64,000 bases of DNA from G965212005 sp965212005 (GTDB lineage: Bacteria > Pseudomonadota > Gammaproteobacteria > Porifericomitales > Porifericomitaceae): contig OZ243038.1 in assembly GCA_965212005.1 (NCBI GenBank), forward strand, positions 2,471,745 to 2,535,744, given 5' to 3'. Numbering within the stretch: the stretch's first letter is position 1; every line of letters begins with the position of its first letter. The notes under the pieces are model-generated. The model worked only from the letters and a program-made list of their open reading frames with translations. It ran no database searches and was not told the DNA's origin. Position numbers and translations under genes: made by a program. Positions 10,301-22,540 of this stretch are shown here, one piece after another.

Positions 10301-11466
10301 GGATCATGGAGGACGGGGTTTTCCAACGCCTGGAAAACATACTGGTCAACAAGAAAGCCTTGAGCGGTCCGGACGATCTGGAGCAGGGGGGTCGGATCAC
10401 GAAAAAGTACCTGCAGGGCCTGGACCGCCCCAAGTGGTTCCGCATCCGCCTGGCGGACTCCAAGGTAAACGAGCGCCTGCAGCAGGCCGAGACCCGGTTG
10501 CACCAGTTGCGCGAGGAATTCGACCGGCTCTACAACGAGAAATCAGAGCGTCTGACCGCCGGCGACGATTTGGCCCCGGGCGTGCTGAAAATGATCAAAG
10601 TCTACATCGCGGTGAAGCGCCGCCTGCAGCCGGGAGACAAAATGGCGGGCCGGCACGGCAACAAGGGAGTGATTTCGACCATCGTCCCGGAGGAAGACAT
10701 GCCGTACCTTGATGACGGCACGCCGATGGATATCGTGCTGAATCCGCTGGGGGTGCCCTCGCGCATGAACGTAGGGCAGATATTCGAGACCCACCTGGGT
10801 TGGGCCGCCCGGCAGTTAGGGACCCAGATCGACCAGTTGCTGGACGGCGAGGCGGACAGCGGCAAGCTGCGCAGTTTTCTGCAGCGCATTTACGATTCGG
10901 GCAGGGACAAGGAAATCCTCAAGTCCCTGTCGGATGAGGCGGTGCTGGTGCTGGCGGAGCACCTCCGGGAAGGCGTGCCGATTGCAACGCCCGTTTTCGA
11001 CGGTGCCAGCGAGGACGAGATCAAGCGCCTGTTGGAGCTTGCCGGACTGCCGTCCTCGGGACAAGCGGTTTTGTACGACGGACGCACCGGCAATGCCTTC
11101 GATAAGCCGATCACCGTTGGATACATGTACATGATGAAACTGAATCACTTGGTGGACGACAAAATGCACGCCCGCTCCACGGGCCCCTATAGCCTGGTGA
11201 CCCAGCAGCCACTGGGTGGCAAGGCCCACTTTGGCGGTCAGCGTTTCGGCGAGATGGAAGTATGGGCACTGGAGGCTTACGGTGCCGCCTACACGCTCCA
11301 GGAGATGCTCACCGTCAAGTCCGACGACATAAACGGCAGAACCAAGATATACAAGAGCATCGTGGACGGAGACTTCCACATGAAGGCGGGGATGCCCGAG
11401 TCTTTCAATGTTCTCATCAAGGAGATTCGTTCGCTGGGTATTAACATAGAGCTGGAGCAGGAGTGA
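7387..11466 (+). CDS. rpoB: DNA-directed RNA polymerase subunit beta
   Basis: Catalytic-core subunit, 1359 residues, near the usual gammaproteobacterial length. The rifampicin pocket is wild type in appearance (SSQLSQFMDQNNPLSE, THKRRISALGPGGL). The conserved segments ETPEGPNIGLIN, NGYNFEDSI, GDKMAGRHGNKGV and the C-terminal GGKAHFGGQRFGEMEVWALEA are all present. Its promoter is probably upstream at rplK or rplJ, with possible control at the hairpins before it. rpoC follows after 58 bases. Confidence 0.99.
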   Translation: MSYSFTERKRIRKNFGKRPEILDLPYLLNEQIRSYETFLQPGVVPARRENKGLEAAFRSVVKSIDSHSGNVTLEYVGYELVPPPFDVNECKLRGLTYAFSLKARFRLVFKEKASGSAHNKQAVPETAVYMGDIPQMTGNGTFIINGTERVVVSQLHRSPGVFFEHDRGKTHSSGKLLYSARVIPYRGSWLDFEFDVKDLLYCRIDRRRKLPATILLRAYGYESDADILALFFDNDTFRLGKKQIVMKLVPLHLLGDNLPSEIRAKGKVLVQANQRITARHVRQIEAAKLKQIKVTAEFLYGKVLARDVFPEGSKKALARANDVLDEELVQTLIANDVEHIDTIYTNDFDCGPYISDTLREDKTRSVLKAQEAIYGMMRPGEPPTETSVKTLFHNLFSNLERYDLSVVGRMKFNRRIGREEEVGAHTLSKEDIIEVVRKLVEIRNGKGTVDDIDHMGNRRVRCVGEMAENQFRLGLVRLERAIRERLTLAESDAITPSDIINAKPVSAVMKEFYGSSQLSQFMDQNNPLSEVTHKRRISALGPGGLTRERAGFEVRDVHPTHYGRLCPIETPEGPNIGLINSMAIYARTNRYGFLETPYRKVKNGVVTDVIEHLSAIEEGQYVICQANASVDGKNQLVDELVSCRYQNEFTLVSPDRVDYMDVSPKQIVSVAAALIPFLEHDDANRALMGSNMQRQAVPTMKVEKPLIGTGIERKVAIDSGVTVIARRGGIIDSADAGRVVVRVNEDEIEEGEPEVDIYNFIKYTRSNQDTCINQRPLVVPGDSIARGDVLADGQATDMGELALGQNLLVAFMPWNGYNFEDSILISEKVIKEDRYTTVHIEELTCYARDTKIGPEEITPDIANVSEGMLNKLDESGVVYIGAKVNAGDILVGKVTPKGETQLTPEEKLLRAIFGEKASDVKDTSLKMPSGMSGTVIDVHIFTRDGIEKDVRAKHIEESELDRVRKDQNDQYRIMEDGVFQRLENILVNKKALSGPDDLEQGGRITKKYLQGLDRPKWFRIRLADSKVNERLQQAETRLHQLREEFDRLYNEKSERLTAGDDLAPGVLKMIKVYIAVKRRLQPGDKMAGRHGNKGVISTIVPEEDMPYLDDGTPMDIVLNPLGVPSRMNVGQIFETHLGWAARQLGTQIDQLLDGEADSGKLRSFLQRIYDSGRDKEILKSLSDEAVLVLAEHLREGVPIATPVFDGASEDEIKRLLELAGLPSSGQAVLYDGRTGNAFDKPITVGYMYMMKLNHLVDDKMHARSTGPYSLVTQQPLGGKAHFGGQRFGEMEVWALEAYGAAYTLQEMLTVKSDDINGRTKIYKSIVDGDFHMKAGMPESFNVLIKEIRSLGINIELEQE

Positions 11467-11524
11467 TGGCGTTTCCGGCGGCTGCCATCCTGCCCCGTGC
11501 AGCAATGAACCGAGGTCGATTGCG

Positions 11525-14500
11525 ATGAAAGATTTTCTTAATTTACTGAAACAGGGCACCGAGTTTGAGGAATTCGACCGGATCAAAATTTCGCTGGCCT
11601 CCCCGGAGAAAATCCGATCCTGGTCCTACGGTGAAGTAAAGAAGGCGGAAACGATCAACTACCGCACGTTCAAGCCGGAGCGCGACGGCCTGTTTTGCGC
11701 AAAGATATTCGGCCCTATCCGGGATTACGAGTGTCTGTGCGGCAAATACAAGCGCATGAAGCATCGGGGAGTCATCTGTGAGAAGTGCAACGTTGAGGTG
11801 ATATCCGCCAAGGTGCGCCGGGACCGCATGGGGCACATCGAACTGGCCAGTCCGGTGGCTCACATCTGGTACCTGAAATCCCTGCCTTCCCGCATTGGCC
11901 TGGCCCTGGATATGACTTTGCGCGAGATCGAGAACGTGCTGTACTTCGAGTCCTACGTGGTGATCGATCCGGGCGTGACTCCGCTTGAGCGGGGCCAGCT
12001 GCTTACTGAGGATGAGTGCCGGGATCAGGTGGAGGAGCACGGGGACGAGTTTCAGGCCGGCATGGGAGCGGAAGCCATCAACGAGATGCTGACTAGCATG
12101 GACTTGGAAGGGCAGATCGCCGAACTGCACAAAGAGATCCCCGAGACCGGTTCCGAGACCAAGCTCAAGAAACTGAATAAGCGGCTCAAGCTTTTGGAAT
12201 CGTTCCAGAAAACAGGCAACCATCCGTCCTGGATGATCCTCAAGGTATTGCCGGTGCTGCCGCCGGAACTGCGTCCGCTGGTCCCGTTGGAGGGAGGCCG
12301 TTTTGCCACCTCGGATCTGAACGACCTGTACAGGCGCGTCGTCAACCGCAACAATCGCCTGAAGCGACTGCTGGACCTCAATGCTCCGGATATTATCGTC
12401 TGCAACGAGAAGCGCATGCTGCAGGAATCCGTTGACGCGCTGTTGGATAACGGTCGTCGCGGGCGCACCATCACCGGCACCAACAAGCTGCCGCTGAAGT
12501 CGTTGGCGGATATGATTAAAGGCAAGCAGGGGCGTTTCCGCCAAAACCTGCTGGGCAAACGGGTCGATTATTCCGGGCGATCCGTCATCGTGGTCGGTCC
12601 CACCTTGAAGCTGCACCAGTGCGGCTTGCCGAAAAAGATGGCGTTGGAGTTGTTTAAGCCGCTGATCTACAGTTTGCTGGAGAGCCGCTGCCTGGCGACT
12701 ACCATCAAGGCGGCGAAGAAAATGGTGGAGCGGGAAGAACCCGAAGTCTGGGACATCCTGGAGGAAGTGATCCACCAGCACCCGGTGCTGCTGAACCGGG
12801 CGCCTACGCTGCATCGCCTGGGCATCCAGGCTTTCGAGCCCATATTGGTGGAAGGCAAGGCTATTCAACTGCACCCGCTGGTGTGCACGGCCTTTAACGC
12901 CGACTTTGACGGCGATCAAATGGCAGTGCACGTGCCGTTGTCCCTGGAAGCTCAACTGGAATCGCGCACCTTGATGATGGCTACCAACAACATTCTCTCT
13001 CCGGCCAATGGAGAGCCGATCATCATGCCTACCCAGGACGTGGTCATGGGTCTGTATTACCTGACCCGGGAGGCCGGTGACGTCAAAGGCACGGGCATGG
13101 CTTTTGCCAATGTGTCCGAGGCGCGCCGGGCCTACGACAACCAGCAGGTGTCTCTGCATGCCCGCGTGACCGTGCGTATCAATGAAGTGCTGAACGATCC
13201 GGACGGCGGGGAACTGCAACGGCGCCGGAGCTGTGTCCAGACCACGGTAGGGCGCGTGTTCCTCTATGACCTGGTGCCGGAGGGTTTGCCGTTTTCCGTG
13301 GTCGACCAGGTGATGAACAAAAAAGCGGTATCGGCCCTGATCAGCGAGTGCTACCGCTGCATGGGATTAAAAAGCACGGTGATGTTCGCGGACCGGCTCA
13401 TGTACGCCGGCTTTTACTATTCCACCCAGGCGGGACTGTCCATCGGCGTGAACGACATGGTGGTGCCGCCCGACAAGGAAAGTATCATCCACGAGGCGGA
13501 AAAACAGGTCAAGAACTTCGAGCAGCAGTATTCGTCCGGGCTGATCACCGACGGGGAGCGATACAACAAGGTAGTGGACATCTGGTCGCGCACCAATGAA
13601 AAAGTGGCTGGCTCAATGATGGAACAGCTCGGCTCCGAGACCATCCATGACCAGGAGGGACGGGAAATCAAGCAGGACTCGTTCAATTCCATTTTCATGA
13701 TGGCAGACTCGGGAGCGCGTGGTTCCGCGCAGCAGATCCGTCAATTAGCCGGCATGAGAGGACTGATGGCCAAGCCCGACGGTTCGATCATCGAAACACC
13801 CATCACCGCCAATTTTCGTGAAGGGCTGGACGTCTTGCAGTATTTCATCTCCACCCACGGTGCCCGCAAGGGATTGGCGGATACCGCGCTGAAAACCTCC
13901 AATTCCGGTTACCTGACCCGCCGCTTGGTGGACGTTGCGCAAGACGTGGTGGTGACGGAGCCGGATTGCGGCACGAGCGAGGGCCTGGTCATCCGCTCCC
14001 TGGTCGAGGGAGGGAACATCGTCGAGCCCTTGCCGCAGCGCGTATTGGGCCGGGTTTTGGCCGCGAATGCGGTTTCTCCCGGCTCCGGCGCAGTCATAAT
14101 AGAGGCCGGAGAACTGCTGGACGAACAAAAAGTCCGGATGCTGGAAGAGGCTGGAATTGACGAGGTCGTTGTCCGCTCGCCGATCACCTGCCAGACCCGT
14201 TACGGGATATGTGCGTTTTGTTACGGCAGGGACTTGGCGCGCGGGCACCTGGTTAACATGAACGAGGCGGTAGGAGTGGTTGCCGCGCAGTCTATCGGTG
14301 AACCCGGCACGCAGTTGACCATGCGCACCTTCCACATCGGGGGTGCCGCGTCCGGGGCCACGTCCGAGAACAGCATTGAGATCAACAAGGGAGGCAAGAT
14401 ACGCCTGCAGAACATTCGAACCTTGCAGCAATCCGGCGGCGACCAGGTGGTGATTTCCCATTCCGGACAGTTGTCCGTGCTGGACAGCGTTGGCCGCGAG

Positions 14501-15763
14501 CAGGAGTGTTACCGGGTCCCGTATGGGGCCGTGTTGACGATCTCCGACGGGGACCAGGCCATGGCTGGAGACGTCATTGCCCGTTGGGATCCGCACACGC
14601 ATCCGGTAATTGCCGAGCTTGAAGGCCGCGTGGAGTTTGTCGATATCATAGACGGAGTGACCGCGAACCGGGAGATGGACGAAGTCACTGGATTGACCAC
14701 TATCGAAATCATGGATCCAAAGCAGCGCACCGCCGCCGCCAAGGGGCGCAAGCCGGTGATCAAGCTGCTCAATGAAAAGGGGGAAGAGCTGAAAATCCCG
14801 GGCACGAACCTGCCGGCTCACTATGCCTTGCCCCCGCGAGCGGTGATTAGCGTCAATGACGGCAAGCAGATTCAAGTGGGTGACGTAATCGCCCGGTTGC
14901 CACGGGAATCCCAGAAGACGCGCGACATCACCGGCGGTTTGCCTCGTGTGGATGACCTGTTTGAAACGCGCAAGCCCAAGGACCCGGCCATCCTGGCGGA
15001 GGCTTCCGGTATCATCAGTTTTGGCAAGGAGACCAAGGGAAAGCAGCGCCTGATCATTACCTCCAGCGACAACGAGAAGCATGAAATGCTGATTCCGAAA
15101 TGGCGCCATATCTCGGTATTTGCCGGAGAGCACGTTGAGCGCGGCGAAAATATCGCAGACGGTCCCCACTCACCGCATGACATCTTGCGCCTGCGCGGCG
15201 TGCAGCAGCTTGCTTCGTTTATCGTCAACCAGATCCAGGACGTTTACCGCTTGCAGGGCGTGCGCATCAATGACAAGCACATTGAAGTTATTATTCGGCA
15301 AATGCTGCGCAAGGGGCAAGTGACTGACCCGGGCGAGACGCCGTTTTTGCGCGGAGAATTAGTCAGCCAGGCCCGCATTCATGAAGAGAACGAGCGGGTT
15401 GAGGCAGATCAGAAAAAACCGTGCGCCTGGGACCCGGTGCTGCTGGGAATTACCAAGGCTTCATTGGCCACTGAATCCTTCATCTCGGCGGCCTCCTTTC
15501 AGGAGACCACCCGGGTGCTGACCGAGGCGTCCGTCACCGGCAGGCAGGACGTGCTGCGGGGACTCAAGGAGAACGTGATCGTCGGACGCCTGATCCCGGC
15601 CGGCTCCGGCCTGGCCTACCATCAACAGCGGCACCAGGCCAAACTGGAGCGTGAACAGGAGCTGGAGGAACAGTCGCCGATACCCGTGAGCGAGGAGGCA
15701 GAGGCGGACGCGGCGGAATCCGCGCCCACTGTTGAGGAGATCCCGGGAGCCGCTGAGGCCTGA
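11525..15763 (+). CDS. rpoC: DNA-directed RNA polymerase subunit beta'
   Basis: The 1412-residue catalytic subunit. The N-terminal zinc site is C-L-C-G...C-EKC near residue 70; the active site NADFDGDQMAVH binds the catalytic Mg; a second Cys cluster (CQTRYGICAFCYGRDL) lies in the C-terminal half; the trigger-loop region follows at QSIGEPGTQLTMRTFH. The C-terminal 40 residues are Glu/Ala-rich. In many relatives rpsL-rpsG-fusA follow, but here the next 690 bases hold no clear gene. Confidence 0.99.
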   Translation: MKDFLNLLKQGTEFEEFDRIKISLASPEKIRSWSYGEVKKAETINYRTFKPERDGLFCAKIFGPIRDYECLCGKYKRMKHRGVICEKCNVEVISAKVRRDRMGHIELASPVAHIWYLKSLPSRIGLALDMTLREIENVLYFESYVVIDPGVTPLERGQLLTEDECRDQVEEHGDEFQAGMGAEAINEMLTSMDLEGQIAELHKEIPETGSETKLKKLNKRLKLLESFQKTGNHPSWMILKVLPVLPPELRPLVPLEGGRFATSDLNDLYRRVVNRNNRLKRLLDLNAPDIIVCNEKRMLQESVDALLDNGRRGRTITGTNKLPLKSLADMIKGKQGRFRQNLLGKRVDYSGRSVIVVGPTLKLHQCGLPKKMALELFKPLIYSLLESRCLATTIKAAKKMVEREEPEVWDILEEVIHQHPVLLNRAPTLHRLGIQAFEPILVEGKAIQLHPLVCTAFNADFDGDQMAVHVPLSLEAQLESRTLMMATNNILSPANGEPIIMPTQDVVMGLYYLTREAGDVKGTGMAFANVSEARRAYDNQQVSLHARVTVRINEVLNDPDGGELQRRRSCVQTTVGRVFLYDLVPEGLPFSVVDQVMNKKAVSALISECYRCMGLKSTVMFADRLMYAGFYYSTQAGLSIGVNDMVVPPDKESIIHEAEKQVKNFEQQYSSGLITDGERYNKVVDIWSRTNEKVAGSMMEQLGSETIHDQEGREIKQDSFNSIFMMADSGARGSAQQIRQLAGMRGLMAKPDGSIIETPITANFREGLDVLQYFISTHGARKGLADTALKTSNSGYLTRRLVDVAQDVVVTEPDCGTSEGLVIRSLVEGGNIVEPLPQRVLGRVLAANAVSPGSGAVIIEAGELLDEQKVRMLEEAGIDEVVVRSPITCQTRYGICAFCYGRDLARGHLVNMNEAVGVVAAQSIGEPGTQLTMRTFHIGGAASGATSENSIEINKGGKIRLQNIRTLQQSGGDQVVISHSGQLSVLDSVGREQECYRVPYGAVLTISDGDQAMAGDVIARWDPHTHPVIAELEGRVEFVDIIDGVTANREMDEVTGLTTIEIMDPKQRTAAAKGRKPVIKLLNEKGEELKIPGTNLPAHYALPPRAVISVNDGKQIQVGDVIARLPRESQKTRDITGGLPRVDDLFETRKPKDPAILAEASGIISFGKETKGKQRLIITSSDNEKHEMLIPKWRHISVFAGEHVERGENIADGPHSPHDILRLRGVQQLASFIVNQIQDVYRLQGVRINDKHIEVIIRQMLRKGQVTDPGETPFLRGELVSQARIHEENERVEADQKKPCAWDPVLLGITKASLATESFISAASFQETTRVLTEASVTGRQDVLRGLKENVIVGRLIPAGSGLAYHQQRHQAKLEREQELEEQSPIPVSEEAEADAAESAPTVEEIPGAAEA

Positions 15764-16456
15764 TCGATCCATTTCAGGCAACGGTCGTGCGCCCGGACGC
15801 ACGGCCCGGTTCACGTGCACCGCAAAGGTCGGTTGCCTGGACCATATCATAGAGCTTGATGAAGCTTGGTGGCCCATTGCCTGCAGGCGCGGCATGGTTC
15901 CTGGCACCGGTCCCAGGGCAGAGCGATCGGCACCGTCGGATCCGACCGGAGCAGGTCTTTGTGATCCCTCGCGAGTGGAAAGCGCTGGGCCCTTACCCCA
16001 TTGATGGCAAACACCCGCCCGGTATGGAGTACCCCCTTGTATCGGCTTGACAGTCATCGTTGAGTGATGCTAAATAGCGTCAATCTTTACGGACTGCGTT
16101 TGTCAGGCGCGGTGTTTGTGCCGGATGGTTTACGCAAGCGGGTGCTTGCGTGAGCCGGCGTAGCGGCGGATGGTTGTGAGTCATCGTCAGGGTCCGCTGG
16201 ACCTGATGGTAGAGACTGAAATAACAGTAAGCGTATCAGGCAGCAGGTAAAGGAAAGGGAGTCAGTATAGAGCGGGTCGCTGACTTTGGCCGAGGAGAGC
16301 CGGTCGGTTTTAGTTATGCAGTTGGATAAAAGTGGAGGCCGGCCTTTCCGGCGCGAAGCGATTGAGAGCATGGTCCCTTTTCCAGGCCGATGTCATTGGC
16401 TGTATGGAAATTTTCCGTCGCACTCATCCTTCATATAATTACCAAGGAGGTAGATT
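15764..16456. other. Gene-poor stretch after rpoC
   Basis: About 690 bases without a gene I can support. It holds a short hairpin just after rpoC (CGTGCG/CGCACG, 15786-15803, no U-tract, possibly part of a Rho-type end). It also holds an 8-bp perfect hairpin ACGCAAGC/GCTTGCGT at 16132-16151. Small open frames exist on both strands but show no family signature or ribosome-binding site. A TATAAT lies at 16434-16439, very close to the next gene. Confidence 0.6.
16132..16151. repeat. 8-bp perfect inverted repeat
   Basis: ACGCAAGC (16132-16139), loop GGGT, GCTTGCGT (16144-16151). It lies in the middle of the gene-poor stretch, with no U-tract on either side. It could be a structural element of an unrecognised RNA or a protein-binding site. 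Confidence 0.5.
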
Positions 16457-17203
16457 ATGTCTGATTATGTGATCCTCGTGGATGGAGGTTTTCTAAAACG
16501 AAAATTAGGCAGCAGGCAGTCGCCACTGGACGTCCATGTCTTTAAGCATTTTATCGACGAGCTGGGTAATCATGAGTACCTGAAAAAGCTCAATCTGTAC
16601 CGTATTTATTATTACGATGCGCCCCCCCTGGAAGGATCGCAGCAGCGTCCGCTGCAAGGTGGCCTGCAGGATTTCGGCAACAGTGCCCTGGCTGGAATCA
16701 ACAAGAGACTGCTGCATGGCTTGGGGCATTTCCCTCGGCTTGAATTGCGCTTGGGCGAGCTGGTCTTCCGGGGCTGGCAGGTCCGCCAGGACCTGTTCCA
16801 GGATAGTCCCAACGTCACGATCACCAGTGAAGATCTGACGCCGGTGATCCATCAGCGCGGCGTGGACGTGCAGATCGGCCTGGATATTGCTCAACTGAGC
16901 ATCGGACGGCAGATGCACACGATCGTCCTGATCGGAGGAGACAGCGACTTTGTTCCCGCGATGAAGGTTGCCCGCCAGGGGTGTCAGCTGATCCTGGTGA
17001 CGCTGGGGCACACGGTCCGGGATTCCATGTACGTGAACAGCGATCTGGTCATTGAGGTACTGGACGGGAAGGGCAAGGAATCAGGCTCGGCTCCCGGTAA
17101 CGCCTATCCCAGGCAGCATGGTTACTATTCCAGCCAGGGTCAGAACTCGCCGCGGTTCGGTGTGGATGACCATCAGCAGGCGCAGAGCCTGCGCCGCCGC
17201 TGA
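16457..17203 (+). CDS. NYN-domain (LabA/DUF88) putative ribonuclease
   Basis: A PIN-like NYN domain fills most of the 248 residues. Acidic metal-binding positions are visible in VILVDGGFL near the N-terminus, RGVDVQIGLDIAQL in the middle, and LIGGDSDFVPAMKVARQGC. The last 45 residues (after EVLDGKGK) are Ser/Gln/Gly/Arg-rich and likely disordered. The family cleaves RNA or acts in RNA turnover; the target here is unknown. A strong AAGGAGG precedes the ATG. The gene stands alone between the gene-poor stretch and tRNA-Leu. Confidence 0.88.
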   Translation: MSDYVILVDGGFLKRKLGSRQSPLDVHVFKHFIDELGNHEYLKKLNLYRIYYYDAPPLEGSQQRPLQGGLQDFGNSALAGINKRLLHGLGHFPRLELRLGELVFRGWQVRQDLFQDSPNVTITSEDLTPVIHQRGVDVQIGLDIAQLSIGRQMHTIVLIGGDSDFVPAMKVARQGCQLILVTLGHTVRDSMYVNSDLVIEVLDGKGKESGSAPGNAYPRQHGYYSSQGQNSPRFGVDDHQQAQSLRRR

Positions 17204-17250
17204 GTGCCCTCGGCGAGGTGCGGGAAATGTCATAATACCGGCGTTTCGAT

Positions 17251-17337
17251 GCCGGGGTGGCGGAATGGGTAGACGCGCCAGACTCAAAATCTGGTGAGGG
17301 TAACCTCGTGAGAGTTCGAGTCTCTCTCCCGGCACCA
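17251..17337 (+). tRNA. tRNA-Leu(CAA)
   Basis: Class II tRNA with a long variable arm. The acceptor is GCCGGGG paired with TCCCGGC (one G-U). The anticodon stem-loop CCAGA-CTCAAAA-TCTGG gives CAA. Discriminator A and CCA are encoded to 17337. It reads UUG leucine codons. Confidence 0.97.
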
Positions 17338-17344
17338 GTTCCCG

Positions 17345-17363
17345 GCCTCCCGCCGCGGGAGGC
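17345..17363 (+). terminator. Strong hairpin just after tRNA-Leu(CAA)
   Basis: A perfect 8-bp stem, GCCTCCCG/CGGGAGGC, with a 3-base loop begins eight bases after the tRNA. There is no immediate U-tract; a short T-run occurs about 40 bases later. It likely marks the 3' boundary of the tRNA transcript or a processing site. Confidence 0.45.
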
Positions 17364-17540
17364 AGGGAGCGGGGGTACCCGGTAGCGCATTTAACGCATT
17401 TTTGACGGGCGCCCCAGCTTCGCCGGTCAGGGGTTGGACGCATCCGACTCTCCTTGGCCGGCATCGTGGAAGGGGGTGGCCGACCCATCGTCGGCAGGCC
17501 CGCCGCCAGGCAGGCGGAGTCCGCGCCGGATCAGGCCGGA

Positions 17541-17939
17541 TCAGATCAGGGCCAGCAATTGCTGCAGCGACAGCCCTTGCTGGTTGGCCATGCGCAACAG
17601 GCGATGGCCCCGTTTGCTTTTACTTTGCAGCAGGATCAGCAGCCGCTGCAGCTTGGGATGCAGATCCGCAGGCAGATTTTGCTGCAGGTGCAGCAGGCGA
17701 GCCAACGCCAATGCCTGCTCGAAGTTGTGATCGGGATAATCCCGCCGCACGGAGAAGTAGATCGGGCTGCAATGCCCGCACACCCCGTCCAACCGGGGGC
17801 CCTGGCCTACCCAGACTCCGATCTCCGCTACCGGCGTATCGCGCTGGCAGCAGCCGCAGCGTTGCTGCGGTTCCGGTTTATTTTTGTGTAGTGGGAGCAG
17901 TTGACAGTGACCCGACTTGGTGCTGTCGTTGTGCTGCAT
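17541..17939 (-). CDS. Small zinc-ribbon-like protein of unknown function
   Basis: The start is put at the ATG giving MQHNDSTKSG, 132 residues. Two CxxC pairs, CGCC at about residue 32 and CGHC at about residue 57, look like a zinc ribbon. After them comes a helical, Leu/Gln/Lys-rich region (FEQALALARLLHLQQN onwards). It lies 129 bases downstream of ileS on the same strand, the place where lspA usually sits; it is not LspA, since it has no membrane helices. I do not recognise a named family. The frame is open further upstream, so the start could be earlier. Confidence 0.6.
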   Translation of the reverse strand: MQHNDSTKSGHCQLLPLHKNKPEPQQRCGCCQRDTPVAEIGVWVGQGPRLDGVCGHCSPIYFSVRRDYPDHNFEQALALARLLHLQQNLPADLHPKLQRLLILLQSKSKRGHRLLRMANQQGLSLQQLLALI

Positions 17940-18068
17940 CCCGGTATCCGTCCCGCGCTTACGGCTGCATCGCGCCCGGTGCCCGGCAGGATGTGCCAAT
18001 GGGGTGGCGCTGCGCTTTCGGCTGGAGCACGGACGGGTCAGCCGGTCCAGGAACAATGCGGGCATGGC

Positions 18069-21278
<3,210 letters not shown>

Positions 21279-21340
21279 GCGCTATGGTCTCCGAACGTGG
21301 TTGAGGGCGCGGCGCGTGTGGTGCCTGCGCCCGCCGGCTC

Positions 21341-22198
21341 TCAAGGCGCCGCGGCAGGCGCTGCCGGGGGCGGCCCTGCGACCAGCTCCGGATCCAGGCG
21401 GGCTCGGAGCAGATTGATGCGCCAATCCAAATGTGCCCCGGTGGACCGACCGGTGGCACCCACTTCGGCAACGGTTTGTCCTTGCTCGACGATGCTGTTT
21501 TCTTCGACCAGCAGCTTGCTCAGGTGGATCAGCGTGGAGGACAGGCCGTGACCGTGATCGATGATCAGCGTGCCGCCGCTGAAGTACATATCGGGTTCCG
21601 CCAGCGACACCCGGCCCGGTGCCGGCGCCCGTACCGGGGTGCCTTCCGGGGCAGCGATGTCTATCCCGTAGTGCGGCTTGCGCGGCTCCCCGTTGAGGAT
21701 GCGGCGGCTGCCGTAAACGCCGGTGACGACGCCGGCGACCGGCCATTGAAATCCGGTCAGGAAATAAGGGGTCGGCTCATCGCGCCGGCGTGCCTGGGCG
21801 ATGCGCGCCTGCTCAGCCCGGATGCGCGGCAGATCGGCCGCGTCGGGCACAACCATGCGCGGGGGCAGTCCGTCAATCCGCTGCACCGGGTAGTCGCGTT
21901 GCCCGATCTCCAGTGGCCGCGTCAGCGCCTCGCCGTCCGGCAGTTGCACCACGAGCGTCGCCTGCGGCGGCGCGTCACGGCCAAAGCCGAGCAGGAAGTA
22001 TCCCTCACCGCTCACTCGCAGCGCTTGTCCGTTTATCCGTACCTGGCTGCCGGCAGGCACCTTCCCTTGCACCAGCCCGCCCTGCTGAAAGGCTCCCTCA
22101 AGGCGCAGTTCAGCCGCTGCCGGCGCGCAGCAAAGCAACGCGGCGGCAAGGCCCGCGCACGAGTACATGATGGCATTGTTCCGCTGCACGGAGTGCAT
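21341..22198 (-). CDS. M23 family (LytM-type) metallopeptidase, secreted
   Basis: Peptidoglycan endopeptidase or LytM-factor homologue, 285 residues. A signal peptide is visible (AGLAAALLCCAPAAAE), then a beta-rich N-terminal domain of about 100 residues. The peptidase domain follows at about 150-270: HYGIDIAAPEGTPV supplies the first metal ligands, IDHGHGL is the family loop, and GAHLDWRI holds the last His. The zinc ligands H, D and H are all present, so it is probably active. ATG 22198 is used; ATG 22168 gives the same signal peptide with a shorter lead. The tail is Ala/Pro-rich. ileS begins 62 bases downstream on the same strand. Confidence 0.9.
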   Translation of the reverse strand: MHSVQRNNAIMYSCAGLAAALLCCAPAAAELRLEGAFQQGGLVQGKVPAGSQVRINGQALRVSGEGYFLLGFGRDAPPQATLVVQLPDGEALTRPLEIGQRDYPVQRIDGLPPRMVVPDAADLPRIRAEQARIAQARRRDEPTPYFLTGFQWPVAGVVTGVYGSRRILNGEPRKPHYGIDIAAPEGTPVRAPAPGRVSLAEPDMYFSGGTLIIDHGHGLSSTLIHLSKLLVEENSIVEQGQTVAEVGATGRSTGAHLDWRINLLRARLDPELVAGPPPAAPAAAP

Positions 22199-22540
22199 TG
22201 TACACGCTTGCGACGGCAGCGCTTAGCGTTCCCCGGCAACCAGCCGGATCATCCGTCGCCGCCTGCGGCGGGAGCGCCGGCCCTGGCGCCGGCAGTACAC
22301 AGCGGCGCGCGGAGCCCCTCCCGGAGCTCGCGGATTATTTTGATTGTCAAGCATTTTCCCCGTCGCCCGGCGAAACCGGACCGCGTCGCCCCCTGCTTGG
22401 ATTGACTACCCCTGCTGTGCTAGAGTGGCACCGTTAATTCATGATTGAACGGGAGGGTGCCTTGCTGAAGTTTGGAAACCTGATGCCCGGCGTCTTAATA
22501 ACTCTTTCTTAAAACAGTTCTTAACTGGAGGACAATTTTG
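22199..22540. other. Divergent intergenic region between M23 gene and PQQ dehydrogenase gene
   Basis: About 340 bases with no gene, serving two divergent units. On the + strand TTGACT occurs at 22402-22407, but the best following hexamer (TAGAGT) is only 13 bases on. A TGGCAC at about 22426 recalls a sigma-54 -24 element but lacks the GC at -12. A small hairpin CAGTT/AACTG lies near 22517. The ribosome-binding site TGGAGGA precedes ATG 22541. Confidence 0.5.

Noticed and set aside
11543..13219. 558-residue open frame opposite rpoC
   Set aside because: It is the shadow of rpoC in a GC-rich genome, with no family signature.
15856..16050. 64-residue open frame after rpoC
   Set aside because: No family resemblance, no good ribosome-binding site and no neighbour support; it could equally be chance.
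16434..16439. TATAAT before the NYN gene as a promoter
   Set aside because: A start from it would fall inside the ribosome-binding site, and there is no -35 at 16-18 bases.
22402..22445. Sigma-70 or sigma-54 promoter before the PQQ dehydrogenase gene
   Set aside because: TTGACT has no -10 at proper spacing, and the TGGCAC element lacks the -12 GC.
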